From NCBI GenBank assembly GCA_018873225.1, contig JAEILZ010000004.1, positions 682,001-746,000 on the forward strand: a stretch of 64,000 nucleotides of DNA, given 5' to 3'. Of this stretch, positions 43,082 through 55,690 are shown piece after piece. Source of the DNA: [Phialemoniopsis] sp. UDSM-2020 (taxonomy: Eukaryota; Ascomycota; Sordariomycetes; Thyridiales; Thyridiaceae). Position numbers and translations under genes: made by a program. The notes under the pieces were generated by a model. The model was not told the DNA's origin. It ran no database searches and was given only the letters and a program-made list of their open reading frames with translations. Every line of letters starts with the position of its first letter. The stretch's first letter is position 1.

Positions 43082-46000
43082 TCACCCACTCTTGCCTTCA
43101 ATGACATGCTCTTCCACATCCACCACCTTGTTCCTCCTAAACAGCGCGCCAAACTTGCTGAACCCCCTAGCCATCCACCTATATGAAACAACAAAAGGCG
43201 GCGCGACAAACCGCACCGCAACCGCGAACCACTCGTCCGGGAAGATACGCACGACGATGCCCCAAGGCAAGCTCATCGCCGCAATAATGATAGAAATAGC
43301 CCACTGCGGCCCGTTGAGTCCGTCGGGGTGGATGTCGAAGACGCGGTCGCCGACAAAGACGATGGCGATCTGCAGGCCGATCATGATGGCGTTGATGGCG
43401 AGGAAGAACCAGTTGCGGTGGACGCCGGCGAACACGTTGAACTTGTTGTCGAGGCGCCGGCAGTTGAGCTCGTTGAAGATCTGCATCCAGACAAAGGCGT
43501 TGAAGATGAGCGTGTCGAGCTGCAGCTTCTGGTCCGGGTCCGAGACGTCATACCGCAGGATGGGACCGCCGACAAAGTAGAGCACCAGGATGACGATCAC
43601 TTGGAAAATGGACTGGCCGATGATCATCTTCCACATCTAGAGTACGAAAGTCAGTATCTGTGGGTCAAAATGAGGATATGTGACAATTGTGCTTACATTC
43701 ATGGTGATGAGAGGCGCCGACTTTGGCTGAGGAGGCCGGTCGAGAATGGCATCGGTGGGCGGGTCCGTGGCTAGGGCCAAAGCAGCCATGGTGTCCATGA
43801 TCAAGTTGATCTGTGCAACTGTTAGAAAGTGAACTTCTACTATCCATGTCAAGCAACTAGGCTTACCCAGAGCAGCTGCACAGCCTTAAGCACGGGCTCC
43901 ATGTTGGGGTCGTACATGGATGTGACAAACGACAGCAGCACTGCCGTGATGTTGACCGTGATTTGGAACTGTTATCATGTCAGCCAATCGCCCCTTGATG
44001 AATCTCGGGGAAAGCGAAACGTACCTGGAGGAACTTCTGAACAGCGTCGTTGACTGCACGGCCCCACTTGAGCGCAGTGACAATCGAGGTGAAGTTGTCG
44101 TCCATGAGGATAATCTCGGAAGCTTCCTTGGCCACCTCAGTACCCGAGATGCCCATAGAGAAACCGACGTCGGCAGCCTTGAGAGCGGGAGCATCGTTAG
44201 TGCCGTCACCGGTGACAGCCACGGTCTCGCCCAGGGCCTTGAGACGAGTGACGAGGATACGCTTGTCTTCGGGAGATGAACGAGCGAGGACCTGCAGACG
44301 CGGGATAACCGCATCGAGCTCCTGCTCAGACAGACGGCGGAACTCCGGGCCCTCCATGACGACACCACCCTCGGTGTAGATACCGCACTCGGTGGCGATG
44401 GCGCGGGCGGTGTAGATGTTGTCGCCTGTGACCATGCGAGTGGTCACGCCGGCACGCACGGCATTTTGCACGGCTTCGGGGACCCCAGGGCGGACGGGGT
44501 CCTGGATACCAACGACGCCGATCAGAGTCAAGTCACACAGGTTCTCCAGGTTGGGGTCCTCAGCAAAGTCCTTGTACACAATGCCAATGGTGCGGAGGGA
44601 CTTGCGCGCGTATGAGGCGATGGTCTCTTCCACAGCCTTTCGGTCGAGGGGATCCGTTTCGCCGGTCTTGACGTTGATCTGAGCCGAGCAGAACCCGAGG
44701 ACAATCTCAGAGGCGCCCTTGATAAGCAGTCTGTAGCCCGAAGGGACCTTGATGACGGCGGCCATGTACTTCCGGGCCGAGTCGAACGGAACAATATGGA
44801 CCATCTCCTCGTTGGCCCGGGCTTCGGCGAGGGACTGCAGGCCGAGGTGTTCCCTGGCGAGCTCGAGCAGGGCTGTCTCCGTCTTGGATCCGATAAAGGT
44901 CTCCACTCCGTCCTGCTCGCCCTGGAATGCGGTGGAGTTGATGGCAACAGACTGGAGGATGAGCTGCTCGACATCCTTGCACAACGACGATGCCCACGAG
45001 GAGACGTCGGAAGCGAACTCAGAGATGCCGAAGAGGCCGGCTACTACTGTCATTTTATTCGTTGTCTGATGAAATGGTCAGCTTAGCGCCCGTGTTGAAA
45101 CGTTGTTTTGATCATCTGACATACCAAAGTCCCCGTTTTGTCCGAGCAGATACAAGTAGCATTGCCCATGGTCTCGCAAGCCCTGAGCACTCTGACCAAG
45201 TTGTTCTCCTTGAGCAAGCGTGTCGTGGCAAAAGCGAGGGCCAGAGTCACGGCCAGCGGCAGGCCCTCTGGAACCGCCACGGCAATGATGGCAATGGCCA
45301 CGACGAGGAGGTCGACAAACGTGGAGGCCTTCTCCTCGGGAGGCCTGCTGTCGCCCGGGAGGTTGGCGCAGAAGCGGAAGAGCAGGATGAAGAACATGAG
45401 CAAAGAGGCTCCACCTCCGAGCTTCGCGATCGCGATGGCCAAGCCTTCCAGTTTCTTTTGTAGGGGCGTCGATTCGATGTCTGTCCGGACAGACATCATG
45501 ATGCGGCCGAAGCTGCTGTGCACGCCGACCGAGGTGCAGAGGAACGTTCCCATACCCTCAATAACCCTCGAGCCAGAGATAATGAACGGATCCATCTCCT
45601 TCCCATCCTTGTACTCTGGCTCAAACACCTTTGCGCCAGCAGTCTTCCTTAGCGCATCGGACTCGCCCGTCGCTGACGACTCGTCGCACTTCACACCGTG
45701 GCCATCGATGAACACGCCATCGACAGGCACCAAGTCACCCGGCTCGAGGTACAAGACATCGCCGACAAGCACGTCCCCGACGTTGATCAGCATCGACCGT
45801 CCTGACCGCAGCACTTTCACCTCGCGGTCGTCCTTCTTGGTGTTGAGCTTGACGAACGCCTTCTCCTTCTGCCAATCGTTGTGCGACGCAACGACAACGA
45901 CGATAAGCACGGCAGCGAGGATGGCAACACCTTCGACCCAGTCGACTGGCGTCGGGTCCCCCGGAGCATGCGCGACACCGAAGGTCTCGTACAGGCCCAG

Positions 46001-46525
46001 GGCCAGGGATATCGTGCCGGCGACGGTCAGCAGCAGCAGAACGGCCTCCTGGAAAGTAATCCATGCCAGCCTCCAGATGGACTTGGGCTTCTTGGGCGGC
46101 AGCTGGTTGCGTCCGAACACGCGTGCCCTTTCCGCTCCAGCCGTGCCGGAGGTGGACCGGGCGGCGACCTCGTCGACGCTGAGGCCGGTGGTGACGTCGG
46201 TGCGGAGGCCGCGGGCGATGCCGTCGAGGCCGCCTAGCGCCCGGTACGCGTCGAGGGACTTCGGGTTGAAGAGCTTGTTCAGCTGGCCGGGGCTGTAGTC
46301 GAAGGGGTTGTTGGCGACCTGGAAGTCGGCCTCGGTGCCGGGGTCCGGGGTCAGGGCGGACTTGGAGAGGAGGTCCTTGGGCTCGGGCTCGACGAAGCTC
46401 GAGGCGGCGGTCGTGCCGCTGGTGGTGAGGAGGGACGGGCCGGCCGAGGCGATGGTGTTGGCGTCGCTCAGCGACCGCTGGCGCGGGTCCAGCAGCGCCT
46501 TTGGGTCGAGGAGGTTGTTCGCCAT
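43082..46525 (-). CDS. Plasma-membrane-type P-type Ca2+-ATPase
   Basis: Five exons: 46525-45125, 45065-44025, 43968-43867, 43810-43697 and 43636-43082; 1070 aa, all phases 0. The phosphorylated Asp462 lies in CSDKTGTLTTNKMT, rebuilt across intron 1. Other P-type motifs: PEGLPLAV (TM4), TGES, the DPVRPGV and MVTGDN blocks, and TGDGTNDAPAL. Exon 3 and 4 give VQKFLQFQITVNITAV and LLWINLIMDTMAALALATDPP, as in PMCA-type pumps. It exports or vacuolar-sequesters Ca2+ using ATP, like yeast Pmc1. The N-terminus carries LNKLFNPKSLDAYRALGGLDGIARGLRTD, typical of fungal PMCAs. A calmodulin-like gene is the next gene upstream on the same strand. Confidence 0.92.
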
Positions 46526-47684
46526 GTTGGTGTCGACATGGGCTCTTGTGTTTGTGTGAGTATGTGTGGTCGGGGTCGGCCTTCAACGGGGGCTGGCGTA
46601 TCGCGGGTTTATATCAGGATGTCCCGCTTGAGGGAGCCTGACGTGGGAAAGGTTGGACACAAGGGACAAGAGATTTCGTCACATTGAGAGTTTTAAACCA
46701 TGCCCAGCGATACAAGGCCCCTTTCTCGGCAGTCAGAGCGCGCGGGTACGGGCACAAGTTTCCATATTTTTTCTAATGTGCGGAGGCGCGATCTTATCGG
46801 CCTGCAGAGTGCATGTGTGTCATTCATTACTACGCGCACATCGAAGCTCCTCCCTGGAAAAGTCTGGGCACGGAGCACGGAAGCAAAGGAAGAGTCTGCA
46901 GATCCGAGACCAATGAGAGATCTGCACAGGGAGGGCAGAGAAAGCAAGCAAGAAATGACGGGTAAGCGAGCGCTAGCAGAGGCTGTGCAGAGCAAATCGG
47001 GGTCAAACAAAATACGGGCTGTATGGGGACTCAGACAGATGGGATTGAAACATGAGACTGAAATTTGCCATGTCGGAATGCCCTCGCTTCCGTCTCCGCT
47101 TACATAAGGAATCCGCCAAGCACCAAAACCCCACGCACAGCTGAGCGATTTCAACGCTGCCAAGACCGGGCTTCCCAGCCATCTAATCTAATCTGATCAA
47201 TGAGACGAACACGGGTTCCGCATCCACTTGCCTCCCCACGCCCTGGGACCCTGCCTGCATATCTCCGCTTCCGATTGCCTTCCGCTTACCTAAGCGGAAA
47301 ACATCCCTTTCCAGCACTACATGCATGTTGTTGATGACCGACTTGGAAGGTGAGCACAGACTCTACAGATAGCTCCGACGACTCCGAACCTGGAAAAGAA
47401 AGTAAGAAGTAGTGTTACAGACATTGAGACCGGTTGGGATGAACCATTGGGCGACTTAATCGAGCCATTTTTGTGTGATCGCCACGTTTATCATGGCATC
47501 AATGCAGAAATGGAATAATTCATTCTCAATTATTGTAGTAGATCTGACGGACAATTCCACCACTCCGGGGAGGAAAACAAAACACAAACATTGAACCTTC
47601 TAACGATATCATGTGGTTTCCGTATTAGTACATCGATATGGAAATAGTCAAGATAATTGCGATCGCCTCCATCCACTATCGCCA
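46526..47684. other. Intergenic, Ca2+-ATPase promoter region
   Basis: About 1.16 kb between the two minus-strand calcium genes. No coding signal. It should hold the promoter of the pump. Confidence 0.5.
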
Positions 47685-48431
47685 TCAGGGCTGCAACACC
47701 AGGTGCGAAAACTCCATGACTAGTCCCATGTCAGATGAGCTCCAGCCAGAACACGTATAGGGTTTGCCACTTACAGTCAATCTGGCCATCGCCATTCTGG
47801 TCCGCCTCGCGGATCATCGCGTCAACCTCTGCATCGGTAAGCTGCTCATTAATCGACGTCATGACGAGGCGCAGTTCCTCCGCCGTGATGAAACCGTTGT
47901 TGTCACGATCAAAGACCTTGAAGGCCTCCAGAATCTCCTTCTCGTGGTCTGCTTCCTTCATCTTCCATGCCATCATCGCCAAGAATTCTGTCGTGTGAGT
48001 ATGAGACGCGTCAGCCACATAATTGTCCACGGTAGCATACTGCATCACCTAGTGAAACTTACCGCCGAAGTCGATGGTCCCATTTCCATCTGAATCAGCC
48101 TCGTTGACAATATCCTGCAGCTCTGTCTCAGACGGATTCTGACCCAGCGAGCGCATGACGATGCCGAGCTCTGCAGCCGTGATTTTTCCTGAAAGTGTGA
48201 AGAGAGGCTCAACATTCATTCCGAGAGTATCTCGCCACCAACAGGAGGTCTTATGCTTACCATCGCCATCTTTGTCCTGTAGCAAGTCTGGTCAGTTCTT
48301 GCACCCAAATATAGAAAGCCAAGGTGACGTACAAATATTGAAAAGACCTCTTCAAACTCGGTGACTTGTTTGTCGTCGAAAGAGGTAAATCCGTCCTCCC
48401 AGTCAATCAGCATAGGTTCAATTTCCTGCAT
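47685..48431 (-). CDS. Calmodulin-like EF-hand protein
   Basis: Five exons: 48431-48333, 48276-48261 (16 nt), 48188-48063, 47987-47775 and 47719-47685; 162 aa, phases closed. Four complete EF-hand loops at residues 34-45, 70-81, 107-118 and 143-154 all have Asp at position 1 and Glu at position 12. The overall order follows calmodulin ([43 protein letters not shown]), but the N-terminus has about 17 extra residues, the central linker differs and the C-terminus ends SHLVLQP. It is therefore a divergent paralogue, not the essential calmodulin. An alternative start by a first exon of ATG alone (upstream at about 48480) is possible. It may regulate the neighbouring Ca2+ pump (inference). Confidence 0.85.
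48261..48276 (-). other. 16-nt micro-exon
   Basis: Encodes DKDGD plus one base of the first EF-hand loop. It is bounded by CTACAG and GTAAGC and is required for the loop and the reading frame. Confidence 0.75.
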
Positions 48432-49001
48432 TGGCACGTCGGTCCTAAGAGAGCGACGGAATATTCAAGGAAGGAGCGTACCATCTTGCTTTATATGCGA
48501 TATCAGGAATGTCGGCTCTGCCAAGGAAGTAGATTCGGACCTAGATACCGTCTTAGACGGCGCCTGACTCTGACATATATGACTGGTGCAAGTGGGGCCG
48601 ACGTCCGGCCAGCACTAGGATGTGAGATTAGGGGGCCAAGGTGAAGACCGAGAGACAAGGCCGGAGCTAATTATAGTCCCAAATCGTTCAGAGTAGTAGC
48701 AAGAGTATGTTCATGACTGCGCAGCTGAAGCAGGGAAAATCTCGATACCTGGTATACGGAGGGGGCACGTTGGAGATGTAGATTGTACGATTCTCCGCTT
48801 TCGCTTGAGATTTCATCGAACGGAATATACTTTTGAGCCGCTATATTTTGGTCTGCTCGACTCTAATGCCAGGATCACACTATACGCCTTTGCCTATACT
48901 TCAAGTCTGGGTATCCTCGTTCAACTCATGACGCCCCCGGGAACTACACCTGCTTACGCCTGGCCCCCTGCCACCCCCCTGAAACTCTTCATGCTTGCAT
49001 A
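48432..49001. other. Intergenic, no gene recognised
   Basis: Upstream of the calmodulin-like gene and downstream of the regulator. No coding signal. Confidence 0.5.
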
Positions 49002-51172
49002 CTACTCGTGAATGATGTCAAGATCCATCTCCCGGTCCTTCTTCTTCACCTTCCACGCCGCGCTGTGGCACAGGCGGATCAACTCCATAACAAACTCGCC
49101 AATCTCCTGAATCTGCTCAATCTCCGCCTTGGACAGTCCCTCCGTGGGGATCTTGCGTGTAATGCTACTGATAGACGCCAGTATCTGCAGATCCTCGTCC
49201 GCCGGATTGCCCACGGGGTGAATCAGGATGTTGACAAACAACGGCATCGCCGCGATGGGCGCGTAGTGTGAGACGACCCACACGCTCTCTTGTCCCCAGA
49301 ATCCCACGGCCGCCGCATCTAGGAAGCGAAAGATGGACCGACTCGCCTCGAGGCTCAGGTCGGCGCTCGAGTGCACGGCGCTGTGTAAATCATCCGGCAG
49401 GTTGCGCTCGAAATCGCCACACTTGCGCACCGTGATGTGGATGTAGATCATGGTAAAGAGATAGTCGAGTTGCAAATTGATCAGGCGCGTGCGGTCCTCG
49501 GGCGCCATGTCCGGCGGCAAGGCCGACCCCGGAACGGACAGTTTGGGCCGGTAGCGCGGCTCAATCGACAAACGCCATTCCTCTAGCTCGTCGTCGAGCT
49601 GGCGGACTTGGGACAGCAGTTCGCCCTCCGTGTACCGGAAGGCTCGGGGCGAGCAGAGCAGGCGTGCGGCTTTCTCTTTGAACTTGGCGAGCTCGAGGTC
49701 GCGCGACTGGTTGTACCATGACGGCGGCTGGTTGGTCCATTCGCCCGGGTCGCTTACTTCGCAGTAGTCCTGCGTCAAAAGAGGTGGAACACCGGTGCGC
49801 AGGGACGAGTCCTTGTCGAAGCAGTAGCATATCCAGAATAACCTCCTGATATGAAACGTCGACATGTTGTCGAATATTGGGACGTGCTGTGGAGGGAAAG
49901 GTAATCTCGTCAAGAGGAGATGGCCGCCAAGGGAGCAGACGATGCGGCATGCGCTGGTGAAGACCACCGATGCTTCTCGGCATCGCCCTTGCATTTTGTG
50001 GTACGCCCACTAGATTCAATGTAAGCTTCTCATCACAACTTATTCAAATTCATCGGGAGCTTACCAGCAATAAGTTGGATTGGAGACTGTCGAGATTGAC
50101 AGCCCCATTTATGACGAACAGCAAGCGTTTCGCCTCTTGTGCACATTCTTTGGGCCCCGGGATGAAGTTCGTCTGTGGCAGAGCCTCACCTGTCCGATTC
50201 ACTAGAGCAAACATGGCCCAGAGACAAGCCTCTGCAGACGTCCGACTCCGTAGGTCGGGCATTCTGGTGTCATATGCCCTCGCGATCGTCCCTTCGAGGA
50301 GATCTTTGTCAAGAATAGGGAAGACTAGTGAGGTCTTTGACCTCAGGAAGACACCTATGAGATGCCTGCACGCAAACTCTGGCGGCAGCATCCTCGATCC
50401 GGTGGGTGCTATAGGCGCCAGCTCCGGCCGAGTACTGATAGGATTATCAAAGATCTCGAACTTCTCAAGGAAGATCTGCTGCCCGGCGCCGTAAGAAATC
50501 CATTCCTGACCCCGGGTCGACAGGATGCCTACGCCCTTGAAGTACCATTGATTACCAAGCTGACACCTCGACAGCTTGTGCGTCGAGTCGCATGGACATT
50601 GTGGCGACGGAGCAGCTGATTGAGACTGCACCGAGTCCGTGGTAGGGATGGCCCAAATGCTACTACTGGTGGGCTGCTCGCCGCCCGTGATGGCGGTCAG
50701 GGACATGACATCGTAGGGGCTGTCAGTCGACGTCTGAGGAGATAGCCTCTCCTCAGAACGCGGCGTGATGCCAGTGGAACGTGGCGTTCTGCCGGTCGGC
50801 GTCCGGCGTGCACTCTTGAGCGCATCCTCGAGCTCTTCCACGCGATGGGAGAGCTCCTGGACGATGTCGGTTGTTGTCCTGACATTCTTCTGTTAGGGTA
50901 CTGTTCCCTCTTACTAATCGATAAGATGGGAAGCTATGGATTTACCTCTTATTGGGATCCTTTGCTATGACCCTATCGAAGGTACACTCCTTGCTCTGGC
51001 TCTTGCACCAATCGCAAGGCTCACCGGGCGTCGTAATCAAACACTGGATCTATTTTCATGTGATTCCCATGTCAATCGCACCGATCTAAACCTTGCTGCC
51101 TCTCGTTTCATGTTTATCAGGGCGGCGTACCTTGCGCTTGTAGCATAGATCGCATGCGCGTCGAGGAGGCAT
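49002..51172 (-). CDS. Zn2Cys6 transcription factor with fungal-specific domain
   Basis: Four exons: 51172-51131, 51049-50946, 50878-50065 and 50009-49002; 655 aa, phases closed. The zinc cluster is complete with Cys7, 10, 17, 26, 29 and 36 (RACDLCYKRKIQC, then CDWCKSQSKEC) split across intron 1. A coiled-coil-like helix follows (DIVQELSHRVEELEDAL), then a Ser/Thr/Pro linker. The middle homology region runs from about residue 200, with PILDKDLLEG and SAEACLWAMFALVNRTG, and continues through GRCREASVVFTSACRIV and FHIRRLFWICYCFDKDSSLRTG. Nuclear DNA-binding regulator; targets unknown. The second intron acceptor is TGTCAG; a nearer AG would break the frame. Confidence 0.9.
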
Positions 51173-51966
51173 CGCGCATGCTCTGGTCCTCGGCGTTGCA
51201 TCTCGCGTATGTGTTCACTCCTTCTCACACACTCTGGTCTCTCACACGCGTGCACACAAGGATGTTGACGTAATCGGAGGTTTTATGGAAAGCGGTGTGC
51301 AAAACGGTGAGTAGGGAGTAAAAAAAAGCATGGAAAGGGTGTAAGAAATCCATCGGAAAGACGGAAATCCGAAAACTTTTAGTGGCGCTAAATCTGCAGT
51401 CAGAAAAGATCGCATACTCCCGTGCACCCCGCCCTGCCATCAAACAAGCTAGATTTTATCCACAGTCTGGCATCCGCCAAGCCTTCAGCTGCAGCATTTA
51501 TGTGCGCCACGTGCCCACTCCGGGCCCGGGTTGGTCCCCGAGCATTCCGTGAGCGTAAAACCGTCATGTAAAGCCCTACCTACCTGATAAGGTGAAGCGA
51601 GCCTCACCGCCGAAGAAAAGACCGAGACCGAGCAAGCACTGAATTGGAAGCTCTTCAACGGGTGAAAAGCACCGGATGCGGGGATAACATCGAGTCTGGT
51701 GACAGAAAACAACATCAACAGGCGTGCTAACATCGGGTACTGTAAGCGCTTGATCCTTGATCTGAGACCGTCAGAGCAGCAGTTCGACTCTTCGAAAATG
51801 ATTATTTTTGTTGATATTACCAATCGTCTATCAGTGGATCAGCGACACATCTAGCCGTCGTCCCTTGACATCATACGGACAGCGACAAATACTCCAAAAT
51901 TGCCCCCTCTTTTTCCTCATACAAAGCCTTGACCGTCCAGACACGCTCTCATCTACAGAAGCCACC
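51173..51966. other. Intergenic, no gene recognised
   Basis: Regulator promoter, then the 3' flank of the phosphoesterase gene. No coding signal. Confidence 0.5.
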
Positions 51967-53249
51967 TCACGACCTTGTGTTAGGTGTCTCAGGATACACA
52001 TCCTCCCCATACGTCGCATTCAGCACCACATTACCCACAACATTCCCGCTCTCAAGCCTTATCCACGTATCAACGACCTTCTCCTTCAACCCTTCCCGGG
52101 TCACAAGCACCTGCCTCGCGCCCCTCTCCCAGCTGCCATAACCACCATACCCGCTGTGCTGCCCAAAGCACAAGTTCGTCCCCGTGCCTTTGACGGGAAC
52201 ACCAGGCAACTCCCCGTCCCACTTGTAGCACCACGTCACGCCGTGGTCGTGGCCCGAGAACGTCGCCATGAGGCCCTCCGTCTCGGCGATCGCCTTCATG
52301 AGCGCGACGTCCTGCCCGCCGTAGCTGCAGCCGGGCGTGTCGTCCGCGCACCAACCCTGCGCCTGCGGGGCGAGCGGGTTGTCGTCATTGACTCCAGGGT
52401 TGCGGTTCTTGTCGATGCCCTTACGCTGAGCGGCGGTGCTGGCGTACGTGGGGATGTGGAAGAATGCGAGCGAGGGGATCGCTTGCCCGCCGTGCCGCGC
52501 CACGATGGCGGCGTTGGTCGCGCGGAACCACGAAACGACGCGCTCGTCTACCCAGCTTCGGATCGGGTTCGTAGTCTGGAAGACTTTCCCTGCGCGCGAG
52601 TCGAAGAACCACAGCAACAGCTCGGGCTTGCAATGGCACGAGGTACAATCCGCCGCAAATACAGGGAGGTAATAATTCGACACGCCCAGATCGACATCCG
52701 ACGACTGCGGCACCATCGACCTCGTGCGCGCCTGCGGGAAAGTGCGCTCGCGCTCGAGCAGGCCCTGCGCCGTGATGTTGAAGTCGCGGTCGTGGTTGCC
52801 GTACGTCGAGGCCCAGGTCAGGCCGTGGCTCACGATGGGCGCGACGATCTGGTCGACGTACGTGGTGGCGTTCTCGAGGAAGGTGTTTTCACCCGTGATG
52901 AGGTCGCCGTTGAGGACGACGAGCCCCGGATGCTCACGGTCGAGGACCTTGTTGATGACCTGCACGGACTTGAGGTCGTGCTCCGGGCCCCAGGAGTCCC
53001 AGGCGTCTGGGATGGAATGGTTAGTCGCAAGGTCATCCGGCTGACAGTGACGATCACTGTGGGGAGGATGGCCGACTTACTCTCGCCAAAGTGCAGATCG
53101 CCAAAGATGGAGACCTGGAACGTCCCGTCCTGGTTGAACCTGAGGGGTTCGGCGCGGGTGGCGGGCCGGGCGGAACTCTGCCTCCTCGGCGTGCGGCTCT
53201 GGTACGAGAGCGCGGCCAGGGAGAGGCCGACCAAAACCTGGGGGAGCAT
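51967..53249 (-). CDS. Secreted calcineurin-like metallophosphoesterase
   Basis: Two exons, 53249-53081 and 53006-51967, around a 74-nt intron (GTAAGT...CCAG); 402 aa. The N-terminus MLPQVLVGLSLAALS is a likely signal peptide or anchor. All five metallophosphoesterase blocks are present: FGDLHFGE (D-x-H), LNGDLITGEN (GD), YGNHDRD (GNHD), AFFHIPTY (H) and SGHDHGVTW (GHDH). The family resembles fungal DCR2/SIA1-type phosphatases. Two metal ions at this site hydrolyse phosphoesters; the natural substrate is unknown. Several Cys pairs (CTSCHC, WCADDTPGC) fit an extracellular or lumenal location. Confidence 0.87.
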
Positions 53250-54476
53250 CTTTGCCTAGAGAGGGTAAAGAGAGAGGTATCCTAGCTAACCGACCCGAAC
53301 TTCATAAGCACTGACAGCAGAAACGACCGACTTGAACTGCACAGCACGAGACGAGGACGCTGATCCTCAACCCCCTGCGTTGGGGTTCAACATCTTATAC
53401 CGATTCCCACTCAGACGAAAGATATTTGCCCAGGACCTCCCTAGCATCGTGCATCCTCGGAGCATACCAGAAGAGGGCTGAAATGCCACGTGCTGCATGT
53501 CCCTAGGGTTCCAAGCTGTCAGAGTTCGACGAAACCAAGGGAGCTATCCCTAGCCCGTCCCGAGACATTTTCCAACAGCGCGGTCCAGACCAAGCAGGAA
53601 TCTGGGCATTTCTGTCAGAATGGGCATTTCCCCGACCCAAGGCCAGGGATATATCGATATTGTGCAGACGGTAACGTCTCCCCACAAAGAGAAGTGATCT
53701 TGAATGACCAGTAGCGATGATGCAAATGATAACGTGCGGTGCCTGCCAAGAGGTAATTCAGGGGTCCTGCGGTGGGCATTTGATTAGCCCGCATCCTTCG
53801 CGCCACCGCAACGGTTGGCGGCATGTCTCAGACTCGGGCGCTGACTGGCGCATCGGCGCTATTGAGGGGACCCTGACGCCCCGAAGAATTAAATAGTTTC
53901 CGGCGCCCAGAACATTCGTCTGACGTGCGGAGATGGTTCCAGCTCCCGTCCTGCAATTTTTTGGGACTTTTAAGCTCTTTAAAGGAAGCGTCCGCTCTCA
54001 GTCCGAGGTCCTCGCACTCGCTCCACAGTCGAGCTTGTTCAAATAATTTTAGGTAGCTGCGCTGGGTTGGCATGTCTGAAGAGGCATCATGTTCTCCAGG
54101 AAGCATTGAATCAGGGCTGCGGAGACCAAAGCCTGGGAGATCGCGACATAACAAAGCTAGGGACGTGATGAGTGATTAAGTATTTGTATTAAGCGTCTCT
54201 TCATGCTATCGTACATGTGACTAGAAAAGAGAAAACAGTGCCTCAACACCTGAAGCTCATGATTTGGTTTGGATATCGCTGTAATAAGTTTTCATTCGAT
54301 AAGAGACTCTTTTCTCTTACACACCTCAAAAACACCGAAAGGAAAGGAAGACACCATGTCATAATCGCATGTTCGTCGTAGTATGTGTACTGAGGAAAGA
54401 TTGGCGAGCCTGCCATCAAGGCAATCTCTTTGATTCACGCTCTTGCTTGGCGTGTGCGGGCAAGCTTCATAGCAGC
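53250..54476. other. Intergenic, no gene recognised
   Basis: About 1.2 kb. A minus-strand frame at 53828-54154 (108 codons) has gene-like composition but no recognised domain. Confidence 0.45.
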
Positions 54477-55690
54477 TTAGACCATGTGCTCCGGGCCCCT
54501 AGCAGGAGGCACACCAGCGCCGACGGGCTTGCGCACGGCGGGGCCACCGACGCCATTAGTGCCGTGGCCACCGAACCCGTGGTGGTGCTTCTCGTGGTGG
54601 CCGTAGTGTCCGGCAGCAGCGTCGGTGCCCCAACCGGCGCGGCGCGTGAACAGCGCGCCCGACAGCTCCGGGCTGGCGTGCTGGAAGGCCGCGCCGCGGT
54701 GCAGCGGGATGTGGTTGTAGCGCCAGTCCCAGACGGCGGCGTAGGTCATGCGGTACGCCGAGAAGGCAAAGACGGTGCCGATGACGGCGCCGGCGAGGAT
54801 GTCGTACCAGTTGTGGAACTCGTCGATGGTCAGGGCGCCGCCGATGAGGCAGGCGCCGAGGACGGGAGCGTAGATGGCGATCAGCTTCCACATGGCCGGG
54901 TGGTAGTTGGAGAAGACCTTGAGCTTGGCATTGAGGTAGAGGTACAGGAAGATGAAGCCGGCGAAGGCGGCCGTGGTGTGGCCCGAGGGCATCGACTCGA
55001 GCGAGTCGTTGATCTCCTTCTCGTCGCCCGTGCAAATCTCGCGCGTGTAGTAGATCTCCTTGTAGCCCGCGGCGTTGTAACCCGCGCCGACGATGCCCTC
55101 GCCGTTGCTGGCGAGGGAGATGTCGGGCTTGCAGACGGTCAGGAAGTGGGGGCGCAGGCCACCGATGAGCCACTTGATGAAGACCTGGAAGACAGCGGCC
55201 GAGATGAGCGAGTAGAGCAGGCCGATAACGGCGTTGTTGACGTCCCAGAAGGAGCGGACGCGGATCTGCATGCACAGGATGATGAAGATGGGGATGACGG
55301 AGGCGAGGAAGGCGGCGAGCCAGATGGGGACGATCTCCTTGCGCATGGGGTAGGCGAACTCGGGGTAGACGACCTCGCCGTCGGAGAAGGTGATGGCGAA
55401 GGAGCGGGTCGGGGCCGGCTTGGCCATGTAGACCTGTTGGGGAGAGAGTTAGTGCCTGGCTTGTATCATTCTTGAGATATGAGATGTAAACTTACACCGA
55501 GGCCGACGGCACCCATAACGATCATGGTGATGATGTCGAGCCAGGTGGCCTTGAGCCACTGGCCAAAGGTGGGACGGGTGGCCATGGGGTAGGGCTCGGC
55601 GTGGTGGTGGTGGCGGCCGTGATGGCGCTCACGGACGACGCCGCCGTTAGTGGCAGCCGCATCGCGAGGTCGGCGGTTGAAGAAACCCAT
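54477..55690 (-). CDS. PAP2-family lipid phosphatase (DPP1/LPP-like)
   Basis: Two exons, 55690-55496 and 55433-54477, with a GTAAGT...ACAG intron; 383 aa. The His-rich N-terminus (RHHGRHHHHAEP) precedes six transmembrane spans. The PAP2 signature is K-x6-RP in KWLIGGLRPHF, PSGH in SMPSGHTTAAF with the proton-donor His, and H-x3-D in EFHNWYDILAG with the nucleophile His. The third motif normally has Ser-Arg six to seven residues before the His; here those positions are Ala-Leu, so an Arg ligand for the phosphate is missing. Predicted reaction: dephosphorylation of phosphatidate or diacylglycerol pyrophosphate in the membrane. The C-terminal tail is Gly/His/Pro-rich. Confidence 0.86.

Noticed and set aside
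45138..46298. 386-codon plus-strand frame opposite the Ca2+-ATPase
   Set aside because: Antisense shadow; the minus strand carries all P-type motifs.
53828..54154. 108-codon minus-strand frame
   Set aside because: No recognised domain, no neighbouring exon.
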